A DNA stretch of 64,000 nucleotides, taken from NCBI RefSeq assembly GCF_900095215.1, contig NZ_LT606949.1, positions 711,563-775,562 of the forward strand, in the 5' to 3' direction. The notes beneath the pieces are model-generated. The model was not told where the DNA came from. It was given only the letters and a program-made list of their open reading frames with translations, and ran no database searches. Position numbers and translations under genes: made by a program. Position 1 is the stretch's first letter. Each line of letters begins with the position of its first letter. Positions 38,872 to 49,005 of this stretch are shown here, piece by piece. Origin of the DNA: Polynucleobacter necessarius (GTDB lineage Bacteria > Pseudomonadota > Gammaproteobacteria > Burkholderiales > Burkholderiaceae).

Positions 38872-38899
38872 TTCACAACTTCAGAAGTTGTGTTATAGT
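38872..38899 (+). promoter_or_regulatory. promoter with operator-like palindrome in the -35/-10 spacer
   Basis: A candidate -35 TTCACA (38872-38877) and -10 TATAGT (38894-38899) are 16 bp apart. Between and around them lies CACAACTT-CAG-AAGTTGTG (38874-38892), an 8-bp inverted repeat. Such placement is typical for a repressor or MerR-like operator. It precedes the 59-residue HTH gene. Confidence 0.5.
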
Positions 38900-38918
38900 T
38901 ATAGGACTGGGAGATGAA

Positions 38919-39098
38919 ATGAAGAGACAAATACCAAAAACACATCAAGCCTTGGAGTGGGTTGGGAAGGGTCTGACTGCTGCGGAAGCGGCCAGAAAGA
39001 TGCAGATTTCAGAATCCAGTGTGTATGCCGCTCTTAGAAAGACCAGAGCAAAGGAAGTGGGTTGTTGTCCAACATGTGGTCACAAAATAAGGAACTAA
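38919..39098 (+). CDS. 59-residue HTH / zinc-knuckle mini-protein
   Basis: ATG 38919 with GGGAG upstream; TAA at 39096-39098. The sequence begins MKRQIPKTHQALEWVG. Residues about 18-42 (GLTAAEAARKMQISESSVYA) read as a helix-turn-helix, like the DNA-binding part of invertases or sigma-region 4. The end CCPTCGHKIRN is a half zinc ribbon; dimerisation could complete a Cys4 site. No family is recognised. It directly precedes, with one base between, a secreted 99-residue protein gene. The palindrome in its promoter suggests self-regulation. Confidence 0.7.
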   Translation: MKRQIPKTHQALEWVGKGLTAAEAARKMQISESSVYAALRKTRAKEVGCCPTCGHKIRN

Positions 39099-39099
39099 G

Positions 39100-39399
39100 A
39101 TGAAAAAGACTCTATTAGCAGTCGTATCAATTGCCGTAGCTGCGTTTGCGTATGCCAATACGCAGCCGTCAGATTCTTCTGAGTTGGTAAATCAGCAGTG
39201 CAAGATATCCGCTGAAGCGGTATCTACATTGAAAGGTTTGCGTTATGGCAATACTTCAATTCGCAAGGATGTTTCAACTTTAATTAACGCAAGTTTGAAG
39301 ACTCCAGAAAATCGCGATCTTGCGCAAAAGACCTTAAATATGATGGTTGACGATAAGTCGACTGATACTAGAAGTCTAGAAGGTAAGTACTGCTCTTAA
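39100..39399 (+). CDS. small exported protein of unknown function
   Basis: A 99-residue protein with a Sec signal peptide (MKKTLLAVVSIAVAAFAYA, cleaved near residue 19-20). The mature helical domain carries two cysteines, one in NQQCKIS and one in GKYCS at the end, which could form a disulfide. Family not recognised. The start is one base after the stop of the HTH mini-protein gene, so the two are co-translated. Confidence 0.7.
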   Translation: MKKTLLAVVSIAVAAFAYANTQPSDSSELVNQQCKISAEAVSTLKGLRYGNTSIRKDVSTLINASLKTPENRDLAQKTLNMMVDDKSTDTRSLEGKYCS

Positions 39400-39416
39400 A
39401 AGATCAGTAGTCAGCT

Positions 39417-39797
39417 TTGGCCAATAAGGTGGAATGTCCTGACTGCGGGAATATGCGGGCATTGTTTAATCAGTGTCCGCATTGCGGTTCTGTAGATTTT
39501 CCCATCTTAAGTTCAGACACTATTGAACTAAATATCAAACAAGATGGGCCTTATGTTGAAGAGGCTTTGGAGCGGCTAGCGGATTATTTACGGAAGTCGC
39601 TGGAGGTTGGTATTAAGGCTATTGTGTTAATTCATAGATATGGATCTAGCGGGGAGGGTGGTCGAATTAAATGGGCTATTCATGACGCGCTGGAAAATAA
39701 TCGCTATTCCGACAGGGTAGATGAATATCACGTCGGTGAAGATGTGGCTTATGGAAGTGCAGTCTATTACACCTTACTCAAAGACGTCCTGGTCTAA
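39417..39797 (+). CDS. zinc-ribbon protein with Smr-like domain
   Basis: A 126-residue protein from TTG 39417. An N-terminal rubredoxin-like knuckle (VECPDCGNMRALFNQCPHCG) holds four cysteines. The rest resembles a small MutS-related (Smr) domain: an ELNIKQDG strand, a long helix with VEEALERLADYLRKSLEVG, then IVLIHRYGSSGEGGRIKWAI, where Smr proteins have the nuclease HGxG motif. Here the glycine-rich loop is kept but the HG is replaced by HRYG. A nucleic-acid role is plausible but unproven. The chain is complete. Confidence 0.65.
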   Translation: MANKVECPDCGNMRALFNQCPHCGSVDFPILSSDTIELNIKQDGPYVEEALERLADYLRKSLEVGIKAIVLIHRYGSSGEGGRIKWAIHDALENNRYSDRVDEYHVGEDVAYGSAVYYTLLKDVLV

Positions 39798-39926
39798 AGT
39801 CTTATCTCAAGCGCTTTAAGGAAGGAAATGCCGGTATGACGGTCCTATTACTAGGGGCTCAGGCGAGAAGTGCTTAGAATAGGGTTGTGCACAATTACTG
39901 CCTTATATTCATTATGAATGCAATTT

Positions 39927-40268
39927 ATGACAACGAAGAAACTGGATCATTCGATCGATCATGGCGACAAGCAGGTTAGCGCAGAAAGCTTAATAGGTGA
40001 ATTCAAATCCTTCATGGCGGATGCGGAGGCCTTAATTAAAGCTACTGAGGATCATCCTGGTGAGGCAATTGGCTCCATTCGTAACAAGGCCTTAGCGACT
40101 CTGGCTGGCGCCAAGGAGAGTTTGTCCAATGTAGAGGGCAAGTTGCTCGATAAGGCTAAGGTAGCTGCTGAAGGCGCGGATGATTTTTTGCATCGGAACC
40201 CTTGGGAGGCTGTTGGTGTTGCTGCAGGTCTGGGCTTGTTGATTGGTCTATTTATTCGTCGTCGCTAG
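39927..40268 (+). CDS. YqjD/ElaB-type (DUF883) membrane-anchored protein
   Basis: A 113-residue protein (ATG 39927; ATG 39918 would add three residues). A long amphipathic helix is followed by NPWEAVGVAAGLGLLIGLFI and an RRR end, the DUF883 signature. E. coli YqjD binds ribosomes at the inner membrane in stationary phase. It precedes the remnant of its usual partner, the YqjE-like gene. Confidence 0.88.
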   Translation: MTTKKLDHSIDHGDKQVSAESLIGEFKSFMADAEALIKATEDHPGEAIGSIRNKALATLAGAKESLSNVEGKLLDKAKVAAEGADDFLHRNPWEAVGVAAGLGLLIGLFIRRR

Positions 40269-40274
40269 GCTCTT

Positions 40275-40496
40275 ATGTCCCAATACAGCCTACTTTCCTC
40301 AATCAAAAGTTTAGCTTCAACTGGGGCATCTATTGCCCAAACCCGTTGAGAGCTTTTATCACTTGATGTCCAAATTGCTAGAAGCAAATTTATCAATTTG
40401 CTGGTCATGATTATTGGCGCCTTGTTTTTCTTATTTTTTTTTGGCCTGGTCATGTTGGCATTGTTGATTGTGATTTACAGCTGGGAAACTGATTAA
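40275..40496 (+). pseudogene. YqjE-like (phage-holin family) membrane protein, inactivated
   Basis: ATG 40275 begins MSQYSLLSSIKSLASTGASI, then TGA at 40347-40349, then in frame ELLSLDVQIARSKFINLLVM and a transmembrane stretch to IVIYSWETD and TAA at 40494-40496. Family members have about 120 residues with two hydrophobic hairpins; here both an internal stop and an early end are present. The gene follows the DUF883 gene, its normal neighbour, which supports the identity. Confidence 0.75.
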
Positions 40497-40555
40497 GCAG
40501 GCTCATGCGGCGAGTAGTTGTTTTGCAATCAAGATAGTTCCCGGGGAAAAGGTAA

Positions 40556-41585
40556 TTAACAGCGTTCAAAAATGCCGGCAGCACCCATACTGGTTCCAAC
40601 GCACATAGTAACCATAGCGTGCTTTAGATTGCGTCGTTGTAAGGCGTGTATAGCAGTCGCGGCACGAATGGCTCCAGTAGCACCCAATGGATGTCCAATG
40701 GCAATCGCACTGCCTAAGGGATTTACCTTGCTTTGGTCTAGGCTGAGATCGCGAGTAACCGCCAAGGACTGGGCGGCAAAAGCTGCCACTGGCTAGAATC
40801 GGTGCGCCAACACCATCAGAGGTTTGCGAGCTATTTCCAGCGGTAACGCTGCCTTTTGCTGCAAAAGGAGATTGCAGCTTTGCTGAACCTTCAAGCGAAG
40901 TGTCAATGCGCGGACTTTCATCTTTGGAAAATTCACGCCACTGAATATCTACCTGACCCCGATCCAGATTCATAGAGCGATCAGCTACTTTGACAGAAAA
41001 GATTTCAGAATTAAATTCACCAGCAGCTTGAGCAGCCATGGCCTTTTGATGTGACTGATAGGCAAAGGCATCTTGATCTTCGCGGCTAATCTTCCATTGT
41101 TGCGCTACTTTTTCAGCGGTTAAACCCATGCCACAGGCAATTCCAATATTTTCATCGCCTATAAAGATTTCGGGTGATATAGATGGGGTATTGCCACCAA
41201 TGGGAACCATGCTTATGGATTCCATGCCTCCAGCGATCATGACATCCGCCTCGCCAAACCGAATGCCATCGGCTGCCATTGCAATGGCATTCAAGCCAGA
41301 TGAGAAAAAGCGGTTGACGGTAATACCACCTACGGTATTGGGCAGGCCTCCTAAGAGAAGTCCGATGCGGGCCACATTCAAGCCTTGTTGTGCTTCTGGC
41401 ATAGCGCAACCAATAATCGCATCCTCAATCACCTTGGTGTCAAGGCTGGGAACTTGCGTCAAGATATGTGGAAGTGCATTGCCCAGCAAATCATCTGGGC
41501 GAGTATTTTGTAAGGCACCACGTCCAGCTCTGCCAACAGCACTGCGAGTGGCTGAAACAATGTATGCGTCTTGGATATGTTTCAT
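40556..41585 (-). pseudogene. fadA: acetyl-CoA acyltransferase (thiolase), deleted and mutated
   Basis: The start MKHIQDAYIVSATRSAVGR and the N-terminal half are thiolase, but the active-site cysteine position reads VNRFFSSGLNA (family: VNRFCSSG), a Cys-to-Phe change. At about 40787-40795 the frame jumps from DGVGAPILAS directly to AAFAAQSLAV in another frame. Some 80 residues normally between those motifs are missing. The end keeps AIAIGHPLGATGAIRAATAI and VGTSMGAAGIFERC. This is a clear pseudogene of the last beta-oxidation enzyme. It lies downstream of fadB on the same strand. Confidence 0.92.
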
Positions 41586-41602
41586 AGTGATATCTCAGTA
41601 AA

Positions 41603-43946
41603 TTAGTTGCGAACCGGCTTGCCGTTTTGGAGAATGCCCATGATGCGTTCTATGGCCTTAACCAATCAGTTCAACAAAGGCTTGACGCTCTAATTTGAGT
41701 AGCCAGTCTTCGGTCACCAGGGTTCCAGCATCGACATCGCCGCCTGTAATGATGGCAATAATCTTGTTGGCGATAAACGCATCATGCTCGGAGATAAAGC
41801 CGCCATCGCGCATATCAACTACCTGACCAATGACCGTAGCCGCCACAGATCTTCCGCCAACCGGTATCAACGCCGGTATAGGTGGTCTATAGCCAGCGTA
41901 GCGCATTGCCTGCACTTGGCTTTGCGCCAGAGAAAGTAGCTCATATACGTTTGGCACAATAATGTCGCCTTTTTGTAAATAAGGCATCTTCATGGCTTCT
42001 TGAGCTGACGAAGAAACTGTAGCCATTGCCGCATTTTCAAAAGCGGCTTTTGTGAAATCCAAGTAATTGGTATTGCCAGCAAGCGCTACGCCTTGTGCGG
42101 CGCGCATAGCCGCCTCTTTAAGGCCACTACCAGCTGGGAGCAATCCAACACCCACCTCAACAAGGCCAATGTCACTTTCAATTGCAGCTACTCTGCGTGC
42201 TGATTGCATAATTAGCTCGCAACCCCCACCAAGGGCGATGCCCGATACCGCGCAAATCACAGGAACTTGTGAGTACTTCACGCGCATCATGGTGTCTTGG
42301 AAAAGTTTGACAAAAGGTTCAACGGCAGCAGGCCCACCTTGCATCACCATTGGCAAGGCGGCTGCTAAATTAGCGCTGGCGGAGAATGGGCCGCCAGGTG
42401 TACCCAGTTTTAGTGAGCTTGGTTGCCAAATCACTAGACCTGCGTAACTGGCTTCGGCACTTTCAATTGCTTTTTGAATACCATTCAGCACATCATGACT
42501 AACGGTATTCATTTTGGATTTGAATGAGGCGATTAGTACATCAGGCTAAGTTTCATCTACCCAGGCACGCAGATCGGGATTTTCATAAACGGTAGTGCCA
42601 GTGGTTTTAGGGTCAGGTGATCCATCGCCCAGTAGTGGTGCTCTAAATACTTGCTTCTGATACACCGGCAAATTAGACCGTAGTACGTATTTATTTTCAG
42701 ATGCAGACCATGAGCCTTCGGGAGTATGAAAGGCTTGCTTCTCCGCTACAGGTCCGTTCAACAGCCATGCTGGCAAAGGTTCTTTGCTAAGCGTTTTGCC
42801 CGCATCAATATCCTCTGTAATCCAATTGGCTACCTGCGTTACTCCGGCAGCTTGTCAATCTTCAAATGGGCCTTTATCCCAGCCATAACCCCAGCGCATC
42901 GCAAAATCAATTTCTCGGGCTGCTTGGGCAATATCGCCCAGGTGAATCGCGCAGTAATGGAAAATGTCGCGATAGATGGCCCATAAGAATGGTGCTTGAG
43001 GCTCATCGGTCTCTCTGAGTAGCTCAAGTCGCTCAGCAATCGGCTTTTTCAGAATGCGTTCAATCAAGGGCTCAATTGTTGCGGTAGATGGCTTGTATTC
43101 AGCGGTAGCGGCATCAAGCACGAGAACATTCTTACCCTCTTTACGATAAAAGCCTGCTTTGGTTTGCTGACCCAGCGCGCCTTTAGCGATCAGTTGTGTA
43201 ACTACATCCGGGGTCTTAAATAGCGTTGAGCATGGATCCCTCTGCAAAGAGTTCTCCATTGTCTTGATGACGTGAGCCATCGTATCTAGGCCAACCACAT
43301 CGCTTGTTCTAAAGGTGGCCGATTTAGCACATCCAAGTTTGCTGCCGGTAATCGCATCTACCTCATCAAACCAAAGGCCAAACTTTTGAGCCTCAGCAAA
43401 TACCGCTAAGATGGAGAACACGCCAACGCGATTACCAATAAAGTTAGGTGTATCCTTGGCTCGCACAACACCTTTACCCATGGTAGAGGTCATAAATGTT
43501 TCTAAGGCATCTAGAACAGCGGGATCAGTGTCTGTTGCTGGAATAAGTTCTAGCAAATGCATGTAACGCGGTGGATGAAAAAAGTCCACACGACAGAAAC
43601 GCTTCTGCAAGTCGCCCGAGAATCCTTTAGCGAGTTCACCAATTGGCAGTCCAGAAGTATTGGTGGCAAACAGCGCATGCGCCGGAATGTGGGGCGCTAC
43701 TTTTTCATATAGGGCGTGTTTCCAATCAAGACGTTCTGCAATCGCTTCGATGATGAGGTCGCAATCAGCCAGCAAGCCTAGGTCATCGTCATAGTTTGCT
43801 GCTTGAATCAAATTGGCATTACTAGCTAAGCCCAAGGGAGCTGGCTTGCGTTGTTTTGAGATTCTCGATGGCTTTGATGGCAATCGCATTTTTGGAGACT
43901 GGCTTGTCATCTTCGGCTTTCCCTGGGAGGTCAAATAGCACGACAG
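41603..43946 (-). pseudogene. fadB: 3-hydroxyacyl-CoA dehydrogenase/enoyl-CoA hydratase, 5'-truncated by inversion
   Basis: The bulk of a beta-oxidation multienzyme with dehydrogenase domain first and hydratase domain last. Its first 33 codons are missing; they lie at 49006-49104 on the other strand. Lesions seen: frameshift at the T-run 43854-43857; TGA at 42855-42857 after WGYGWDKGPFED; TAG at 42546-42548 after NPDLRAWVDET; and a shift near 41658 that hides the true tail ERIMGILQNGKPVRN. Domain signs: ECDLII-like CDLIIEAIAE, FFHPPRYMHLLELI, then the hydratase GGPFSASANLAAALP and ALGGGCELIMQSARRVAA. Not functional. Confidence 0.93.
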
Positions 43947-45371
43947 CGCACTCTAAGACACCCGGAATAAGAGATAGAACCTCCTCCACCTCATTCGGGT
44001 AGACGTTAAATCCAGAAACCAAAACCATGTCTTTTTTGCGATCAACGATTTTGGTGTAGCCATCGGCATTCATGATGCCGATATCGCCTGATTTAAAGAA
44101 GTCATCGGATGTCATGACATTCTTCGTCTCCTCTGGTTTATTCCAGTAACCAGCCATAACTTGTGGACCCCGAATACAGATCTCACCAGGAGTGCCCAAA
44201 GGCACGTCAATACCATCATCGCTCAAAATTAAAACTTCCGTACCGGAAACTGGCAAACCGATATAACCCGTAAAACTTTCAATCAAAGGAGAATTAACAC
44301 AAGCTACAGGTGAAGTTTCGGATAGGCCATAACTTTCAGAGATTGGCGCGCCAGTGGCTTTCTGCCATTGATCGGCTACCACCACCTTTTGCATTGCCAT
44401 GCGGCCACCGATAGTAGCCAAGATATTAGGAAGCTTTACTGAAGCAAATTCTGGCTTGTGGAGCAAGGCATTAAATAAAGTGTTTACTCCAGGGAAAATA
44501 TTGATATCAGGGTGTTTCTTTAATAACCTAATGAGCCCATCAAAATCGCGAGGATTGGGCACTAAGATGAGTAAGCAATCCTTGTGCATGCCCAGTACCG
44601 CACACGCTGTTAATGCGAAGCTGTGATACATAGTCAACGCGCACAAGAACACCAACTGATCTATTTTTTGCGCTTGAGGCCAGGCTCTAGCCATAACTCT
44701 GTCTGAATGACGTTAGACAGAATATTTCTGTGCAGCAAAATAGCACCTGTAGATAAGCCTGTAGTGCCACCGGTGTACTGAAGAAATGCAATGTCATTCA
44801 AAGAAGTGCTGGGCTTACTCCAACGAGAGCGACTGCCCTCACTTAATGCCTCATTAAAGGTAATATGGTCAGGCAAATCCCGGGCGGGCACTAACCTCTT
44901 CACATTGCGTACGACAAAATTCACGACCACACCCTTCATGCCAATCATCTCACCAAGCGAAGTAACCATTACTTTCCTTAGGGGAACGCTAGCGGAAATT
45001 TGCTGATCAACATGAGCAAAATTTTCTAAGATAACAATGGCTGATGCACCACTATCCTTGAGCTGGTATTCCAACTCACGCGCGATATATAAAGGATCGA
45101 CGTTGACAACTACAAAACCGGCGCGCAACACACCCAACATCGCAATCTGAAACTGCAATACATTAGGCAACATGATTGCGACTCGAGAGCCCGGCTTCAG
45201 CCCTAAACTCTGCAGGTAGGAGGCGAAGTGTTTTGAGTGCCGGTCAAGTTCCCGATAAGTCATAAACTTGTCGAGGTATTCACAAGCACGGCGATTGGGG
45301 AAACATTCAAATGATTCCTCGAACATATCCAGCAAGGATGAGTATACCGAGATATCTACCTCATGAGGCAC
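43942..45371 (-). pseudogene. fadD: long-chain acyl-CoA synthetase, 3'-truncated by inversion
   Basis: From ATG 45371 the AMP-forming ligase shows LQYTGGTTGLSTGAILLHRN (P-loop), then a frameshift at a run of six A on the coding strand (44664-44669) after GLKRK. It continues in another frame with ALTMYHSFALTACAVLG, SESYGLSETSPVACVN and DIGIMNADGYTKIVDRKKDM. The frame then runs from GVLECAV straight into fadB sequence (VLFDLPGKAEDD) at 43942-43946. The C-terminal domain lies at 49100-49308. The gene is therefore dead twice over. Confidence 0.93.
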
Positions 45372-45506
45372 ACCTTCAGGGTAGTTTGTTTATGAGGGAT
45401 TCACCATCTAGTTATTTCCAGTCTCAATCTATTTTTATTTGTATTCAGATTATTAAATCTGCAAGACCCATTCTAAACACAGCGATACATTAAGTCGAAA
45501 AGAAAA

Positions 45507-45528
45507 AGCCCTCTACATACAGAGGGCT
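45507..45528 (-). terminator. terminator of the outer-membrane protein gene
   Basis: On the minus strand AGCCCTCT-GTATGT-AGAGGGCT is followed by TTTTTCTTTT. It lies 25 nt after the stop of the outer-membrane protein gene. Confidence 0.85.
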
Positions 45529-45552
45529 GTGACTTTTGATGCAGACAAAAAA

Positions 45553-46278
45553 TTAGAAACGGTAGCCTACGCCAACCAAGAAATCGATACCAGTACCGCT
45601 AATTGGGGCGGTTAAATTTACGCCGCTGGTATTCGTAAGTACTGGATTTTTTGTGGAGTAGCTTGCGTAATTAAACTCACCCAGCAGGTAGATGGATTGG
45701 GCAACCATCTGCTTATAGCCCAAGCCGAGGGTATAACCACCTAAATTAACTGTTGAGTAGGCTAAAGTTGGCCCATTAAGCCCAATAGTTGTTCCTGTAT
45801 AGCCAACTTTTGCATATACCAGTCGGTCCTTATCTATCACATAACCAGGATTAAGTGTGACGCTGTATAAATTTTTAACGTTATATTGAACAGCTGCAAT
45901 ACTGGATGCACCGCCTCCATTGACTGGATAGGTAGTAAATGCCCCCGGCGCAGAAGAACTTGCTCCAGGGTAATAAGCCGCACTAATGCCTAAAACAAAA
46001 TCACTATTAATGCCAAAGTTATAGCCCACTCCAATATTGTCGGTTCCAGTATTAACATTATCCGCAGATGAAGAAACGCTTCCAGTAGGGCCTCCGCGCA
46101 ACAATGGGATGTTTGATGCACTTCCACCGCCGATATTAGGCGTGAATGATCCATAACCGACTGAGACTTGCCCGTAAGCACCTTCCCACGCATTTGTCTT
46201 GGCTGACTGTGCATTGGCACTCGTTGCGAATACACCAGCCATTGCTAAAACCAAGGCACTAATCTTTACTGTTTTCAT
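45553..46278 (-). CDS. outer-membrane beta-barrel protein
   Basis: A 241-residue protein with a signal peptide (MKTVKISALVLAMAGVFATS, cleaved after ANA). It has alternating Gly/aromatic strands (WEGAYGQVSVGYGSF, NIGVGYNFGINSDFVLG, YTLGLGYKQMVAQS) and ends IDFLVGVGYRF with the C-terminal phenylalanine needed for outer-membrane insertion. Strand count suggests an eight-stranded opacity/OmpA-like barrel. It is the only intact gene inside the inverted segment. A role in uptake beside the former fad genes is conceivable but unsupported. Confidence 0.8.
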   Translation of the reverse strand: MKTVKISALVLAMAGVFATSANAQSAKTNAWEGAYGQVSVGYGSFTPNIGGGSASNIPLLRGGPTGSVSSSADNVNTGTDNIGVGYNFGINSDFVLGISAAYYPGASSSAPGAFTTYPVNGGGASSIAAVQYNVKNLYSVTLNPGYVIDKDRLVYAKVGYTGTTIGLNGPTLAYSTVNLGGYTLGLGYKQMVAQSIYLLGEFNYASYSTKNPVLTNTSGVNLTAPISGTGIDFLVGVGYRF

Positions 46279-46514
46279 GTGTTTTCCTATGTTTTATTTT
46301 GTAATAAATCTGTAACAACTCGGTGCATCTTATTTAATTTCAATTCGGTTTGTATCTCGGGTTTTTCCTTTATTTGTTTTGCATCGCAATAAATTTACTG
46401 GTCCTTTTATGGACAAACACGCTTTAAGACCCATAGGATGAGAATTTAACGTTGTAGGAATTTATTGTAATGTAAAGATCGTATTATTTTTACAACAGAG
46501 AAGATAATTTCTTA

Positions 46515-47159
46515 ATGCCCATGCTTGATATAAGGCCTACCCACTCGATTGCCTCCACTGAATCCAAGAAAGGTTTGGCAACTAAGTCGACCATATTGCA
46601 AGTTGCACTTGAAATAGCCAGCAAGTCCGGCTTGGCAGGGATCACAATTGGTCACTTAGCCGACTCAGTAAGCATGAGCAAGAGCGGTGTCTTTGCCCGC
46701 TTTGGCTCACGCGAAGAACTGCAGATTGAAGTGATTCGCAAGTATTACGAATATTTTTCAGCGATCGTCTTCGCCCCTGCTCTAACTAAAGCAAAAGGAT
46801 TGTCTCGCTTGCGTCACATGATTGATGCATGGCTCAAGATTAGTGTTGGTGAAAACACTTCTAGCTGCTTCTTTATCGCAGGCGCCGCTGAATTTGATGA
46901 TCGCCCCGGGATTGTTGGCGATGAGCTCATTCGTAGCGTAGAAGACTGGCGCTCCGCCTTGTTGCGAGCCATTAAAGAGTCTATTGCTGCCGGACATCTT
47001 AAAAAAACCGTTGTTCCACAAGAAATGCTCTTCAATCTTTACAGCATTGTTTGAGGCGTGCATCACGACTCCAGATTTTTACAAAACCCCAAGAGTATTA
47101 CGTTAGCAAACAAGCTCATTAAAAATATTTGTCTGACACATCAAACTAGAAAAAAATAA
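46515..47159 (+). pseudogene. TetR-family regulator truncated by an in-frame TGA
   Basis: The N terminus has the TetR helix-turn-helix (ITIGHLADSVSMSKSGVFAR) followed by FGSREELQIEVIR. TGA at 47052-47054 ends the frame after 179 residues (LFNLYSIV). In the same frame it continues GVHHDSRFLQNPKSITLANK to TAA 47157-47159, the normal last helix of such proteins. Position beside the acyl-CoA dehydrogenase suggests it controlled the fad genes. A shortened protein could still be made, but the last dimerisation helix would be lost. Confidence 0.75.
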
Positions 47160-47218
47160 TTTTTTTATTGAATTTTTTCATTTTTTATTAATTACTCCAT
47201 ACTTCATTCGGATCTCAT

Positions 47219-48995
47219 ATGCCTCAATACAGCCCCCCTCTTCGTTATATTCACTTTGTTATTCATGAGCTGCTCGATGCTTGTAAAGCATTTTCTGCTT
47301 TGCCAGCCCATCAAGATGTCGATAAAGACACTATCAATCAGACCATTGAAGAGGCGGGTAAATTTGCGAGCGAGATTGCCTTTCCTCTGCATCAAATAGG
47401 CGATAAAGAAGGCTGCACACGTGATGATGATGGCTCAGTTACTACACCCAGTGGCTTTAAGCAGGCGTATGAACAATATGTTGCTGGTGGTTGGCCTGCT
47501 TTGTCCTGTGACCCTGAGTATGGTGGCCAAGAATTGCCACAACTCTTGAACACAGTTCTTTATGAAACCCTGAACTCCGATAATCAATCCTGGACGATGT
47601 ATCCAGGCTATCACATGGCGCTTACGAGTGCTTACATGCTCATGGTACAGATGAGCAAAAAAAGACTTATTTAGAAAAATTAGTTTCCGGCGAATGGACT
47701 GGGACTATGTGTTTAACGGAACCACATTGTGGCACTGATCTTGGCTTATTAAAGACCAAAGCGGAACCCCAATCTGATGGTACTTATGCGATCACTGGAA
47801 CTAAGATTTTTATTTCTAGCGGAGATCATGATCTCGCAGAAAATATTGTTCATCTCGTACTAGCACTCTTGCCATACTCACCGATTGGCAGCAAAGGCAT
47901 CTCCCTATTTGCGGTTTCTAAATTGAAGATTGCTGCTGATGGATCGCTTGGAGACTCTAATGCGGTTTCTTGCGGTTCGCTTGAACATAAGATGGGCATC
48001 CATGGCAATGCCACTTGCGTAATGAACTTTGATGGCGCAATTGGCACTCTGGTTGGTGAACCCCACAAGGGTTGAAACGCCATGTTTGTCATGATGAATG
48101 CAGGTGGGCATGCAAAGTCTTGGGTTGACTGACATTGCCTATCAAAACTCTGTCGCTTACGCCAAAGAACGCTTACAGATGCGCAGCTTAACCGGAACTA
48201 AAGCACCCGAAAAGGCTGCGGATCCTATTATTGCCCATTCTGATGTGCGCAGAATGCTGATCACACAAAGAGCTTATGCGGAGGCTGGTAGAGTCTTCTC
48301 CTATTGGATTGCCCTCATGATTGATACGGAACACAATCATCCAGACGAGAAGGTTCGCAAGGAAACCGGTGCAATGGTTGCCCTACTAACTCCAATTATT
48401 AAAGCCTTCCTCACTGATAATGCTTTTATTGCTACCAATGATGGTATGCAAGTATTTGGTGGTCATGGTTGCATCACCGCATGGGGTATGGAGCAATATG
48501 TTCGCGATGCCCGCATCAATATGATTTACGAAGGCACCAATACGATGCAATCACTCGATCTCCTGGGCCGCAAGGTGCTTGGGGATATGGGCAAAAAAAC
48601 TCACTAAATTCGGCAAGATCATTGAGCAATTTATTGAAGATGAAGGTGTTCGCAAAGAGATGCAGGAATTTATTGACCCTCTTGCCGATATTGCCGTGAA
48701 AGTGGAAAAGCTCACCAAAGAAATCGGCATGAAGGCGATGATGAATCATGAAGAAGTCGGCGCCGAGGTTGTTCTCTATCTACGTGTTGTTGGTCACTTG
48801 ATCTATTCATATCTTTTTGCTTGCATGGCCAAAATTGCCTTAGCCAATAAATCAAGTGATGACCCCTTCTATGAAGCGAAATTGGCGACCGCCCGCTTTT
48901 ACTTTGCCAAACTCTTACCTGAAACTGCGATGTTGATCCGCCAGGCTCGCGCTGGCTCGAAACCATTAATGGCAATGCCTGCTGATTTTTTCTGA
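47219..48995 (+). pseudogene. acyl-CoA dehydrogenase gene with at least four lesions
   Basis: A roughly 590-residue acyl-CoA dehydrogenase of the form with a C-terminal extension. It starts MPQYSPPLRYIHFVIHELLD. Breaks: a frameshift near 47655-47660 (VQMS, then [19 protein letters not shown] in another frame); TGA at 48073-48075 after GEPHKG; an indel near 48095 before MQVGMQSLGLTD; and a shift at the seven-A run 48593-48599. Retained signatures include [18 protein letters not shown] and QVFGGHGCITAWGMEQYVRD. It ends 10 nt before the fadB 5' fragment, matching an ancestral acd-fadB-fadA operon. Confidence 0.92.
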
Positions 48996-49005
48996 AAGAT
49001 GAACC

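Noticed and set aside
43822..44694. An intact 290-residue acyl-CoA ligase variant
   Set aside because: The frame begins after a frameshift inside fadD and ends in fadB sequence; it is a by-product of lesions.
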